Part shown: piece after piece, positions 6,601 to 14,279 of the stretch | Layout: each line of letters begins with the position of its first letter | How positions within the stretch are numbered: the stretch's first letter is position 1 | Assembly: GCA_022705425.1 (NCBI GenBank) | Contig: JAKJEM010000023.1 | Location: forward strand, 9,317 to 47,897 | From: Planctomycetota bacterium | GTDB taxonomy: Bacteria > Planctomycetota > Brocadiia > CAIUPP01 | Direction: 5' to 3' | DNA: 38,581 nucleotides | The notes under the pieces: model-generated | What the model was told of the DNA's origin: nothing | The model's input: the letters and a program-made list of their open reading frames with translations, nothing else | The model's database searches: none | Program-made: the position numbers and the translations under genes

Positions 6601-7635
6601 ATGCCCCAGTTCCGGATACTCAGCCTCGACGGCGGCGGGATTCGAGGGGCCTTTACGGCCTCGTGCCTGGCGGAGATGGAGAAGCGGCTGGACCGTCCGC
6701 TGGTGGATCATTTCGACCTGATCGCGGGGGCTTCGACGGGCGCGATCATCGCGGCCGCGCTGGCGTGCGGGCTGACGGCGGCGGACATCCTGGCGATGTA
6801 CCGGGCGCACGGCGAGCGCATCTTCACGCGCGGCGGGTCGCTGTGGCGCACGGGGGTGCGCCAGGTGGGCACGACGGCCCTTCACCCGATGTTGCGGCTC
6901 AAACTCGGGCGGCAGAGCGAGGACCTTTTCTATGCGCGCTACGCCGGGGAGCCGCTGGCGCAGGCGCTGGGGGAGGTCTTCGGCGAGCGCGTCTTCGAGA
7001 GCATCGTCAAGACGCGCCTCATTGTCCCCGCCATCAACCTGGCCAACGGTCAGCCGACGGTCTTCAAGACGCCGCATCTGCCGGAGCTGCCGCGCGACCG
7101 AAAGCGGCGGATCGTGGACATTCTGCTGGCGACGACGGCCGCGCCGACCTACTTCCCCGTGGCCGTGATCGAGCCGGGCACGGCCTACTGCGACGGCGGG
7201 CTGTGGGCGAACAACCCCGGCGTGGCCGCCTACGCCGAGGCGATCAAGATCAGCGAGAAGTGCCGCCGCCCGGGACTCGATCCGGCCTTCTCGGCGGAGG
7301 ACGTGCACATGCTTTCGATCGGGACGGGGTTGGAGGACTACTCGGGAATGCCGCCGGAGCGCGATATCGGCCTGCTCTGGTGGGGACCGCGTATTCTCGA
7401 CATCATGTTCGCGGCGCAGGCGCAGGCGGCGACCTTCGAGCTGATCTATCTGCTGACGCCGAACCGCTTCCACCGGCTGGACTTCAAGACGCCGGACACG
7501 TCGTGGACGCTGGACGGGGTGAAGCACCTGGGCGCGCTGATCGCCAAGGGGGAACGTATCGGCGCGGAACGGTTCGAGGCGATCCAGCCGCTCTTCTTCG
7601 CGGAGCCGACGCGGCCGTACGTTCCCTTCCCGTGA
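6601..7635 (+). CDS. Patatin-like phospholipase
   Basis: The 344-residue protein has the full patatin Ser-Asp dyad: oxyanion loop DGGGIRG (residues 10-16), nucleophile elbow GASTG with Ser45, and catalytic Asp199 in CDGGLWANNP. It should hydrolyse acyl esters of phospholipids or similar lipids. No signal peptide is present (the N-terminus is MPQFRILSLDGGG), so it probably acts in the cytoplasm or at the inner membrane face. In-frame ATGs exist at 6541 and 6568. I chose 6601 because GGAG lies 5 nt upstream and family homology begins right there. The overall architecture resembles stand-alone bacterial patatins such as CapV-type proteins. No cyclic-nucleotide synthase or other CBASS gene is adjacent, so an immune role is not supported. 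Confidence 0.92.
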   Translation: MPQFRILSLDGGGIRGAFTASCLAEMEKRLDRPLVDHFDLIAGASTGAIIAAALACGLTAADILAMYRAHGERIFTRGGSLWRTGVRQVGTTALHPMLRLKLGRQSEDLFYARYAGEPLAQALGEVFGERVFESIVKTRLIVPAINLANGQPTVFKTPHLPELPRDRKRRIVDILLATTAAPTYFPVAVIEPGTAYCDGGLWANNPGVAAYAEAIKISEKCRRPGLDPAFSAEDVHMLSIGTGLEDYSGMPPERDIGLLWWGPRILDIMFAAQAQAATFELIYLLTPNRFHRLDFKTPDTSWTLDGVKHLGALIAKGERIGAERFEAIQPLFFAEPTRPYVPFP

Positions 7636-7678
7636 GGGGCGCGCCGGTCCGATCCGGTCGGAGGAGGTCGGGACTCCC

Positions 7679-8284
7679 CTACGCGCCGGCACGCAGGGCG
7701 CGGGCGGCGGCGCACGGGTCGGGGGCGGCCATGACGGCGGAGATCACGGCGACACCGCACCCCCCCGCCGCGAGGACCTGGGCGGCGTTCTCCGGCGTGA
7801 TGCCGCCGATTCCCAGCAGGGGCAAGGTGGCGCGGGCGACGCACCGCTTGAAACCCTCGACGCCGACGGCGGGCACGAGCCCCTCCTTGGAGGGGGTGGG
7901 GAAGACCGGTCCGAGCAGCGCGTAGTCGGCGCCGGCCTCGCCGGCGAGCCGTACCTGGACGCCATCATGGCAGGAGACGCCGACCTTGAGTCGGCCCCCG
8001 GAGACCTCGCGCGCTTCGCGGACGGAGACGCTGCGGAAGCCCAGGTGCACGCCGTCGGCCTCGACGGCCAGCGCCAGATCGGTGCGGTGGTTCACGATGA
8101 AGTGCGCCCCGGCCTTGCGGGTGAGCTCGCGGATCTGGCCGGCGAGTTTGAGGAGTTCGGCGGCTTCGAGGTCGCGCTCGCGCAGTTGGACGGCGTCCAC
8201 GCCGCCCTCCAGGGCCAGCCGGACGACCTCGGTCAAGGGCAATGCGCTGCGGCGGCGGTCGGTCACGAGCATCAGCTTGAACAT
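7679..8284 (-). CDS. thiE: Thiamine phosphate synthase
   Basis: The 201-residue protein is a TIM-barrel enzyme that joins the pyrimidine (HMP-PP) and thiazole phosphate moieties to make thiamine phosphate. Visible family motifs are VQLRERD (32-38), HFIVNHRTDLALAVEADGVHLG (61-82), LLGPVFPTPSK and GIGGITPENA. The pyrophosphate-binding QLRE motif and the VN/DGVHLG active-site motifs are all intact. The length is normal for ThiE. The ATG at 8284 lies 6 nt from GAGGAG; a longer frame to 8395 lacks such a site. It is the last gene of a purB - membrane-anchored protein - thiE run, starting 14 bp after the preceding stop. No other thiamine gene is visible, so its position looks opportunistic. Confidence 0.93.
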   Translation of the reverse strand: MFKLMLVTDRRRSALPLTEVVRLALEGGVDAVQLRERDLEAAELLKLAGQIRELTRKAGAHFIVNHRTDLALAVEADGVHLGFRSVSVREAREVSGGRLKVGVSCHDGVQVRLAGEAGADYALLGPVFPTPSKEGLVPAVGVEGFKRCVARATLPLLGIGGITPENAAQVLAAGGCGVAVISAVMAAPDPCAAARALRAGA

Positions 8285-8298
8285 CCCGGTCTCCTCGA

Positions 8299-9255
8299 TC
8301 AGTAATCCAGCGCGGCGGTAACGATCACGTCTCCATTCTTCATCAGGACGTTGCCTCCGGCGAGCCCGAGGGTCGCGGCGTGCGCGGTGAGGCACGCGCG
8401 CAGCCGTTCGGCCAGGGCGGCGTCAGCGGGCGCGGCAGTGAGCGTCAGGCGGACCGGCCCGGCGGCGCTTTCGGCGCGCGCGGAAAGGGTCAGGCGCCCG
8501 GTCCAGGAATCGCCGAGAGCGGAGTCGAAGGCGCCGGAGAAACGATCCCATGCCGCGTGCGCCTTCGGCGCGAGCAGCGGGCGGAGGGGCAATCGGCCGA
8601 GGAAGCGGCACTCGGCGGACCCGGCAAAGCCCTGGGCGGGCGTTTCGGGCGGGGGTGCGCCCTTCTCCGCCGCCGTCACCAGGCCGTCAATGATCCCTTC
8701 GACACCCGCCGCGTCCGCCCCGCGCAGCAGGGTGCAGCGGACGAGCGCCAGCACGGGCAGCCGATCCTCGGGGGCGGGATCAAGGAAGAGCGTCTTGCCC
8801 CGATGATAGCGCAGCGAGAAGGGAAGGCGGCCGCGCGCGGTGCGGCGTTCGAGGTCGCGGCGGACGAGGTGGAAGCGTCCGGGATATCGGCCCAGGCTCA
8901 GCGCGAGGACCGGACCGGTTGCCGGAGGGGGCAGTGCAGCGGTCAGAAGTTGCGCGGGGCAGCGCTTAGCGCGGACGGCCTGGCGGATGAGCAGGTCGGC
9001 CTGAATGGGCGCGCCGGCGAGAGCGGCATCGAGGACGGGCGCGGGCAGGTCGGCCAGGGCTCCGCGCAGGGACAGAGAGGCCACAGCCGCCGGGGGCCGC
9101 AGGGCGGCCTCGGGGGGCAGCGGCACGCGCGCGTCCATCCAGTAGAGGAGCCCCAGCAGGGCGATGAGGGCGACGAGGACCGCGACGCCGAGGAAGGTGG
9201 CGGCGAGATAGAGGGCGAACTTTCGGCGCGACCAGACGCGGATTCGCGGAATCAT
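8299..9255 (-). CDS. Membrane-anchored protein of unknown function
   Basis: The 318-residue protein has one N-terminal membrane segment (residues 13-39, FALYLAATFLGVAVLVALIA region) after a basic start (MIPRIRVWSRRK). It should therefore be anchored with its remainder in the periplasm. The outer part is Ala/Leu/Pro rich with no motif I recognise; a closing segment reads GGNVLMKNGDVIVTAALDY. Its ATG overlaps the purB stop as ATGA (9252-9255), so it is translationally coupled to purB. thiE starts 14 bp after its end. It could be a poorly conserved lineage-specific protein. Function unknown. Confidence 0.75.
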   Translation of the reverse strand: MIPRIRVWSRRKFALYLAATFLGVAVLVALIALLGLLYWMDARVPLPPEAALRPPAAVASLSLRGALADLPAPVLDAALAGAPIQADLLIRQAVRAKRCPAQLLTAALPPPATGPVLALSLGRYPGRFHLVRRDLERRTARGRLPFSLRYHRGKTLFLDPAPEDRLPVLALVRCTLLRGADAAGVEGIIDGLVTAAEKGAPPPETPAQGFAGSAECRFLGRLPLRPLLAPKAHAAWDRFSGAFDSALGDSWTGRLTLSARAESAAGPVRLTLTAAPADAALAERLRACLTAHAATLGLAGGNVLMKNGDVIVTAALDY

Positions 9256-10691
9256 ACCTTGAGTTCCGCCGCCGCGCCGAGGAGCGCGGCGCAGCGCGCG
9301 CGGATGGGCGCGACGACACTCTGGAGGAAGTCGTCCACCTGCTGCGGCGCCCGGCCTACGAAGCGACGGGGATCGGCCAGGGCCGGCAGTTCGGGCTTGA
9401 CGGCGGCGAAGAGCGGATCGGCGGCGATGCGATCGAGGAGGTCGTTGCTTTCGTTGTTCTTGAGGCGCTCGGCGGCGGCCATCGAGTGTGTGCGGATGCG
9501 CTCGTGCAGGATCTGCCGGTCGCCGCCGCGTTTGACGGCGGCCATCAGGATGGCTTCGGTCGTCATGAAGGGCAGTTCCTGCGCCACGTGGGCGGCGATC
9601 ATCCGGGGGTGTACGACCGGCCCGGCGGCGACGTTGGCGGCGATGTTCAGCACGGCGTCGGCGGCCAGGAAGGACTCGGACAGGCTGAGACGGCGATTTG
9701 AGGAATCGTCGAGGGTGCGTTCGAGCCACTGGCAGGAGGCGGTGAATGCGGCGTTGGGTTCGAGGCAGATGAGGAAGCGGGCCAGGCCGGTGATGCGCTC
9801 GCAACGCATGGGGTTGCGCTTGTAGGCCATGGCGCTTGAGCCGATCTGGCTCTTCTCGAAGGGTTCCTCGACCTCGCGCAGGTTCTGAAGGAGGCGCATG
9901 TCGTTGGCGAACTTGTGTGCGGACTGGCCGATGCCGCTGAGGGCGGCAAGGATCTGGCTGTCATACTTGCGGGGGTAGGTCTGGCCGGTGACGGGGAAGC
10001 AGGCTTCGACGCCGAGTTTTTTCGCCACGAGGGCTTCGAGGCGGAGGACCTTGTCGTGGTCGCCGTCGAAGAGTTCGAGGAAGCTCGCCTGGGTGCCGGT
10101 GGTGCCCTTGATGCCGCGCAGGCGGATCCCGGCGAGGCGGTGCTCGATCTCCTCAAGGTCCATGACGAAGTCCTGGATCCAGAGACAGGCGCGCTTGCCG
10201 ACGGTGGTCAGTTGCGCCGGCTGGAAGTGGGTCCAGCCGAGGGTGGGCAGGTCGCGCTGGGCCTGGGCGAAGACGGCCAGGCGCTCGATGAGGTTGACGA
10301 GGCGCTTGCGGAGGACTTGCAGGGCGTCGCGCAGGATCAGGATGTCGGCGTTGTCGCCGATTTCACAGCTCGTGGCGCCGAGGTGGATGATCGGTCGGGC
10401 GGTGGGGCAGAGGTCGCCGTAGGCATGGACGTGCGCCATGACATCGTGGCGGAACTTGCGTTCGTAGGCGGCGGCGGCTTCGAAATTGATGTCATCCTGA
10501 TGCGCGCGCAGTTCGGCGATCTGGGCGTCGGTGATCGGCAGGCCGAGTTCCTGCTCAGCCTCGGCGAGGGCGGTCCAGATGCGCCGCCAGAGGCTGAACT
10601 TGCGTTGGTCGGAGAAGCAGGCCAGCATTTCGTCGGTGGCGAAGCGCTGGGAGAGGGGCGAGACGTAGGTGGATTCGGGGGCGACGGACAT
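9252..10691 (-). CDS. purB: Adenylosuccinate lyase
   Basis: The 479-residue protein belongs to the fumarase/aspartase superfamily. It cleaves SAICAR and adenylosuccinate, releasing fumarate in purine synthesis. Key motifs are TSCEIGDNADI, GWTHFQPAQLTTVGKR with the catalytic His, and the signature loop GSSAMAYKRNPMRCE. The length fits the longer PurB subgroup. The ATG at 10691 lies 6 nt from GGAGGG; a frame continuing to 11570 crosses the promoter and the divergent GGDEF gene and is rejected. It heads the purB - membrane protein - thiE transcript and is divergent from the GGDEF gene at 10938. A promoter is visible at 10775-10802. Confidence 0.96.
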   Translation of the reverse strand: MSVAPESTYVSPLSQRFATDEMLACFSDQRKFSLWRRIWTALAEAEQELGLPITDAQIAELRAHQDDINFEAAAAYERKFRHDVMAHVHAYGDLCPTARPIIHLGATSCEIGDNADILILRDALQVLRKRLVNLIERLAVFAQAQRDLPTLGWTHFQPAQLTTVGKRACLWIQDFVMDLEEIEHRLAGIRLRGIKGTTGTQASFLELFDGDHDKVLRLEALVAKKLGVEACFPVTGQTYPRKYDSQILAALSGIGQSAHKFANDMRLLQNLREVEEPFEKSQIGSSAMAYKRNPMRCERITGLARFLICLEPNAAFTASCQWLERTLDDSSNRRLSLSESFLAADAVLNIAANVAAGPVVHPRMIAAHVAQELPFMTTEAILMAAVKRGGDRQILHERIRTHSMAAAERLKNNESNDLLDRIAADPLFAAVKPELPALADPRRFVGRAPQQVDDFLQSVVAPIRARCAALLGAAAELKV

Positions 10692-10774
10692 GGCAACCCT
10701 CCATCGGACACACGGTCTGCCGGGGCGTCGGCGCGGAGGCCGAAAGCCGATTCGCCGGGGCGACGGCGTTTTGC

Positions 10775-10802
10775 AGAATAGCACAATTGCGGCGGAATGC
10801 AA
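10775..10802 (-). promoter_or_regulatory. purB promoter
   Basis: The minus strand has TTGCAT (10797-10802) and TATTCT (10775-10780) with a 16-bp spacer and TGC before the -10. It lies about 85 bp upstream of the purB ATG. Confidence 0.55.
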
Positions 10803-10836
10803 GGCGCGGGCGGCGCAAGAGCGGGCCGCGTTGCGC

Positions 10837-10865
10837 TTGACGCCCGAAGGCGCTTGTGGTGGAAT
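10837..10865 (+). promoter_or_regulatory. Putative promoter of the GGDEF gene
   Basis: TTGACG (10837-10842) and TGGAAT (10860-10865) lie 17 bp apart. The -35 is good and the -10 is weak. It is divergent from the purB promoter, with the two -35 boxes about 34 bp apart. Confidence 0.4.
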
Positions 10866-10937
10866 AGCGCGTCGGCCCGAACGTCCGGCGGCCGGGCTCT
10901 CGCGCCGCCCAGGACTCCCGTCTCGACGAGGAACGGC

Positions 10938-11930
10938 ATGTCTCCCATAGTCGAGAAACGCATCCTGCTTTCCGCCGAGTTGCCCGACCGGGCGGCGCTG
11001 GAGATTCTCCTGCGTGGCGACCGGTGGCTTCCGCTTTTCTTCCGTTCGGCGACGGAGCTCGAGGGGATGCTGTCGGTGGCGCCGGCGACGGCGGTGGTGG
11101 TGCTGGCGGCGGGGCGCGAGGCGGCGGCGGAGGCGATGGCCTCGGCGCGCCGCCTTTGCCCGGACGCCTTCACGGCGGCGGTGGGCTCCGCCGAGGGCGC
11201 GGACCTCTCGATCCGCGAGGCGGCCACCGCCCATGAGATCCTGACCGCCGTACAGACGGGCGCGCAGTTGCGCGATGCGCGGGCGGCGGCGCGCGTGCTG
11301 CGGCAGCAGTTCCACGCCATCGAGCAGGAGACGCTGGCGCAGGCGGCGCGCATTCGCGACCTGGAGTCCGCGTGCAGCACGCTGCAGAAGTGGGCGCGAA
11401 GCGCGCAGGAGGTCTCCGTCCGCGACGAATTGACGGGGCTCTTCAACCGGCGTCATTTCCTTCAGACGGCGGAGGGAGAGGTCGAGCGCGCGCGGCGCGA
11501 GGGGGCGCGCTTTGCGCTGGCGATGGTGGATATTGACCACTTCAAGCGCTTCAACGACACGTACGGGCACGTCGCGGGGGACGACATGCTGCGTCAGTTC
11601 GCGCGGGCGCTGCTGACGAACCTGCGCCGCATGGATACGGTGGCGCGCTACGGCGGCGAGGAGTTCATCATGCTGATGCCGGAGACGCGCGAGAGCGACG
11701 GGTCGGTCTTCGAGCCGGAGCGCTGGATGGACCGCCTGCGCCAGGCGATCGAGCGGGAGCCCTCGCTGCGCGGGAGCCGCAGCGGACGTCCGATGACCGT
11801 CAGCGCCGGAATCGTGCAGTACCCCGCCGACGGGAAGAGCGTGACGGACCTGATCCTCGAGGCGGACGCGCGGCTCTTCCGCGCCAAGGAGAGCGGGCGG
11901 AACCGTGTGGTGGCCGCGCGGGCGGGATGA
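10938..11930 (+). CDS. Diguanylate cyclase with receiver-like N-terminus
   Basis: The 330-residue protein makes cyclic di-GMP from GTP. The C-terminal GGDEF domain (about 160-325) has DELTGLFNRR (163-172), metal-binding VDID (197-200), and the active-site loop as GGEEF (239-243), an active variant. An RxxD inhibitory I-site (RRMD, 230-233) sits five residues before it, so product feedback inhibition is expected. Residues 7-105 look like a degenerate receiver fold (KRILLSAELPD, TAVVVLAAGRE) without an obvious phosphorylatable Asp. A coiled-coil linker follows at 110-158. No membrane segment is present. The ATG lies 5 nt from GAGGAA; the upstream in-frame extension covers the promoter and is rejected. 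Input signal unknown. Confidence 0.93.
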   Translation: MSPIVEKRILLSAELPDRAALEILLRGDRWLPLFFRSATELEGMLSVAPATAVVVLAAGREAAAEAMASARRLCPDAFTAAVGSAEGADLSIREAATAHEILTAVQTGAQLRDARAAARVLRQQFHAIEQETLAQAARIRDLESACSTLQKWARSAQEVSVRDELTGLFNRRHFLQTAEGEVERARREGARFALAMVDIDHFKRFNDTYGHVAGDDMLRQFARALLTNLRRMDTVARYGGEEFIMLMPETRESDGSVFEPERWMDRLRQAIEREPSLRGSRSGRPMTVSAGIVQYPADGKSVTDLILEADARLFRAKESGRNRVVAARAG

Positions 11931-11987
11931 CCGGCCCCGCGGGGCGCTCGGTCTCCTCTCTCGACCGGGGCGACGCCCCCCAGGCGC

Positions 11988-12770
11988 TTACCTCGCCGCC
12001 GCCGAAGGTTTCCTGGGGAAGTAGAGGGCGGTCTGCACGACGGCGTCGGCAATGCACAAGGCCATCGCCACCCCCGCCGCCAGCAGGATCATCTGCGACC
12101 CGCGTATCGGCGTGCCCGCCCCCGGACGCGCCTCGATCAGCCACGTCAGCGCGAAGAGCAACGCCGTGGCGGCGCCGGTCGTCAGCGCCAGGTAGCGCAG
12201 TCCGCGCAGGGCGTTGCGCTCGACGGGCCAGGAGGTGAAGAAGACGAAGGCGATCCAGATGAGGTTGACCAGGAAGAGGACGAGCATGGTGACGGGGGCG
12301 AGGCTGGCGTGTTCGCCGGGGTCCACGACGACCAGCCCGTAGAGGACGCCCGCGTGGGCGAGGGTGAGGAGGATGTTGGCGACGAAGCCGCTGTAGAGAC
12401 GGCGGTCGCGGCACTCGGACTCGAGGTAGAGGTAGTCGAGGACGCGCCCGGTGACCAGGAAGCGCGCGCTGAGGAGGGCGACCGCCGCGAGCATGACGAC
12501 CAGCGCGATGGGGCGATGGCACAGCGTCCAGAACTCGCGGAGGCGTTCATGGAAGGGGGCGGTCGTCTCCATGCCCACCAGGAGGCGGGCCGCGCCGCGC
12601 AGCAGCGGCGGCGCCGTGACAAGGTCCATGCTGCGCAGGTGGCCGTTGACGGTCGCGGCGGCGTGCCAGAAGATGAGCGCGGCCAGGACGATCATCACCA
12701 GTTTGAGGGCGCCGACGGCGGCCTCGCGTGTGAGCGCAACGTGGACGTCGCTGTGGGTGGCGGGTTTCAT
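11988..12770 (-). CDS. Six-TM membrane protein, unknown function
   Basis: The 260-residue protein has about six hydrophobic helices (near 20-40, 90-107, 128-150, 155-177, 190-210 and 222-245). A charged loop lies between the first two and a second one (LYLESECRDRRLYSG) follows the second helix. I recognise no family motif. The N-terminus (MKPATHSDVHVALTREAAVG) is not a signal peptide, so it is probably an integral inner-membrane protein. The upstream ribosome binding site is weak, but a good promoter lies at 12787-12816. It is convergent with the GGDEF gene (57-bp gap) and divergent from the MFS gene. Function unknown. Confidence 0.72.
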   Translation of the reverse strand: MKPATHSDVHVALTREAAVGALKLVMIVLAALIFWHAAATVNGHLRSMDLVTAPPLLRGAARLLVGMETTAPFHERLREFWTLCHRPIALVVMLAAVALLSARFLVTGRVLDYLYLESECRDRRLYSGFVANILLTLAHAGVLYGLVVVDPGEHASLAPVTMLVLFLVNLIWIAFVFFTSWPVERNALRGLRYLALTTGAATALLFALTWLIEARPGAGTPIRGSQMILLAAGVAMALCIADAVVQTALYFPRKPSAAAR

Positions 12771-12786
12771 GGCTTGTCCGGGGCAA

Positions 12787-12816
12787 AGTATAGCCCGGCG
12801 GCGGAGGCGGCGTCAA
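12787..12816 (-). promoter_or_regulatory. Promoter of the six-TM protein gene
   Basis: The minus strand has TTGACG (12811-12816), an 18-bp spacer and TATACT (12787-12792), about 16 bp upstream of the ATG. The predicted transcript therefore has only a leader of about 10 nt, consistent with the weak ribosome binding site. Confidence 0.7.
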
Positions 12817-12995
12817 ACGCGCGGCGACGGTCGGGTGTCCTCTGTCATACCGGGGACCGGGACCGACGACGGCGCGCTGAAAGGGCCGGTCACTTGCTTC
12901 TTTGTCTGGGGGAGGTCAGAATGCCCGCGTCAGGGTTCACGCCGGTCGCGGGCCTCCTGGCATCGGGTGGACTTCGGTCACTCTGAGGGAGCGGC

Positions 12996-14279
12996 ATGTC
13001 ACCGCTGAAGGGCAGCTCGTCTGAGGACGGGTGGCCGGCGACGCCGAGCGCGAGCCGGAACGAGTTCGACGGGTGGCGCTCGATCACGGTGTCGCTCTAC
13101 ATGTGCCTGGTGGGTTACGGAGTGCTGGTCGGTATTCCCGTAATCAGCAAGGCGTGGGTGGAGCTTCTGGGGTTCACCGAACAACAGGTCGGCCGGGTGG
13201 CGGGGGCGGATCTCGGCGGGTTGTCGGCCGGCGCGGTGCTGGCCGCCCTGCTCGTCCGGCGCGTGAACCGCCGTCTGCTGGTGTTCCTGGGTTTGGGGCT
13301 GGCGGCGGCGGCGAACGCGTGGTGCATCGGGAGCCGGGACTACGACACCGTGCTGTGGCTGCGTCTGGCCGCCGGCGTCGGGGGCGGCGCGTACACGGCG
13401 GTGGCCGTGGCCACGCTCGGAGCGGGGAGCCGCCCGGCGCGGGCTTACACGCTGATGATGCTGGCGTTCGCGTTTTCGCAGGCGGGCGAGATGCAGGTGC
13501 TGCCGCGATTGCCGATCGAGGGGATCTACCTGGTCTTCATCGTCGGCTATCTCGCAACGGTCCCCTTCCTCCGCTGGATTCCCCCCCACCCCGCGCGGCG
13601 AGAGGACAAGGGGCGGGAGCCGGAGGCGGCCTCCGGGGGGAATCGGGCGGGGCGGACGGTCGCGGCGCGCATTCTGCCGTGGTTCTGTCTGCTGGCGATC
13701 GTCTTCTCCTACATCAACATCGGCGCATACTGGACGTATATCGAGTTGGCCGCGCTGGATGCGGGGGTGGCCGAGTCCTGGATTGTTCCCGTGTTGACGT
13801 GGGTTTCGGTGGGGAGCGTGCTGGGGTGTCTGCTGGCGATGATGATCCCGGAGCGTTTCGGGCTTTCGAGGCCGCTGCTGATCTCCCTGGGGGCGATGAT
13901 TGTCGTCGTGGGGATTCTGGGCGGGGAGATTGACCGGCGGAATCTGCTGGTCAGCCTGCTGTTCTTCAACCTCCTGTGGGTGTTCATTGACGTGTACCAG
14001 ATGTCCACGGCGGCGGTGATTGACCGGACGGGCGCCTTTGCCGCCTTGTTGCCGGCGGGCCAGGGGCTGGGCCAGATCGTGGGTCCGAATGTCGCCGCGA
14101 GCATGCTGGGGGCCGGTTCGGGATACGGACGGGTGTTCCTGATGTGCGCCACGGCGGCCGCGCTGGCGCTGCTCTTCTATCTGATCATGTACGTCTTCCT
14201 GCGGCGGAGCGTGCCGGAGCTTGGCGGCACATCGGGATTCGTGGGGGATGGACGAGCGGGGTCGCGACCGGAGCTGTGA
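12996..14279 (+). CDS. Major facilitator superfamily transporter
   Basis: The 427-residue protein has about twelve hydrophobic segments split 6+6 by a charged loop (about 197-225, HPARREDKGREPEAASGGN). This is the MFS layout for secondary transport across the inner membrane. The segment after TM2 has the basic VRRVNRRLL motif expected of the MFS A-loop. The substrate cannot be read from the sequence. The ATG follows GAGGGAG with suitable spacing. The 3' end overlaps the 3' end of the convergent mutY by 95 bp, so one of the two C-termini (GGTSGFVGDGRAGSRPEL here) probably arose by read-through of an older stop. Confidence 0.88.
   Translation: MSPLKGSSSEDGWPATPSASRNEFDGWRSITVSLYMCLVGYGVLVGIPVISKAWVELLGFTEQQVGRVAGADLGGLSAGAVLAALLVRRVNRRLLVFLGLGLAAAANAWCIGSRDYDTVLWLRLAAGVGGGAYTAVAVATLGAGSRPARAYTLMMLAFAFSQAGEMQVLPRLPIEGIYLVFIVGYLATVPFLRWIPPHPARREDKGREPEAASGGNRAGRTVAARILPWFCLLAIVFSYINIGAYWTYIELAALDAGVAESWIVPVLTWVSVGSVLGCLLAMMIPERFGLSRPLLISLGAMIVVVGILGGEIDRRNLLVSLLFFNLLWVFIDVYQMSTAAVIDRTGAFAALLPAGQGLGQIVGPNVAASMLGAGSGYGRVFLMCATAAALALLFYLIMYVFLRRSVPELGGTSGFVGDGRAGSRPEL

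Noticed and set aside
6541..7635. CBASS or other defence island
   Set aside because: Only a patatin is present, with no cyclic-nucleotide synthase or accessory genes nearby.
10692..11570. Long N-terminal extension of purB
   Set aside because: It crosses both divergent promoters and the GGDEF gene. The PurB family starts at 10691.
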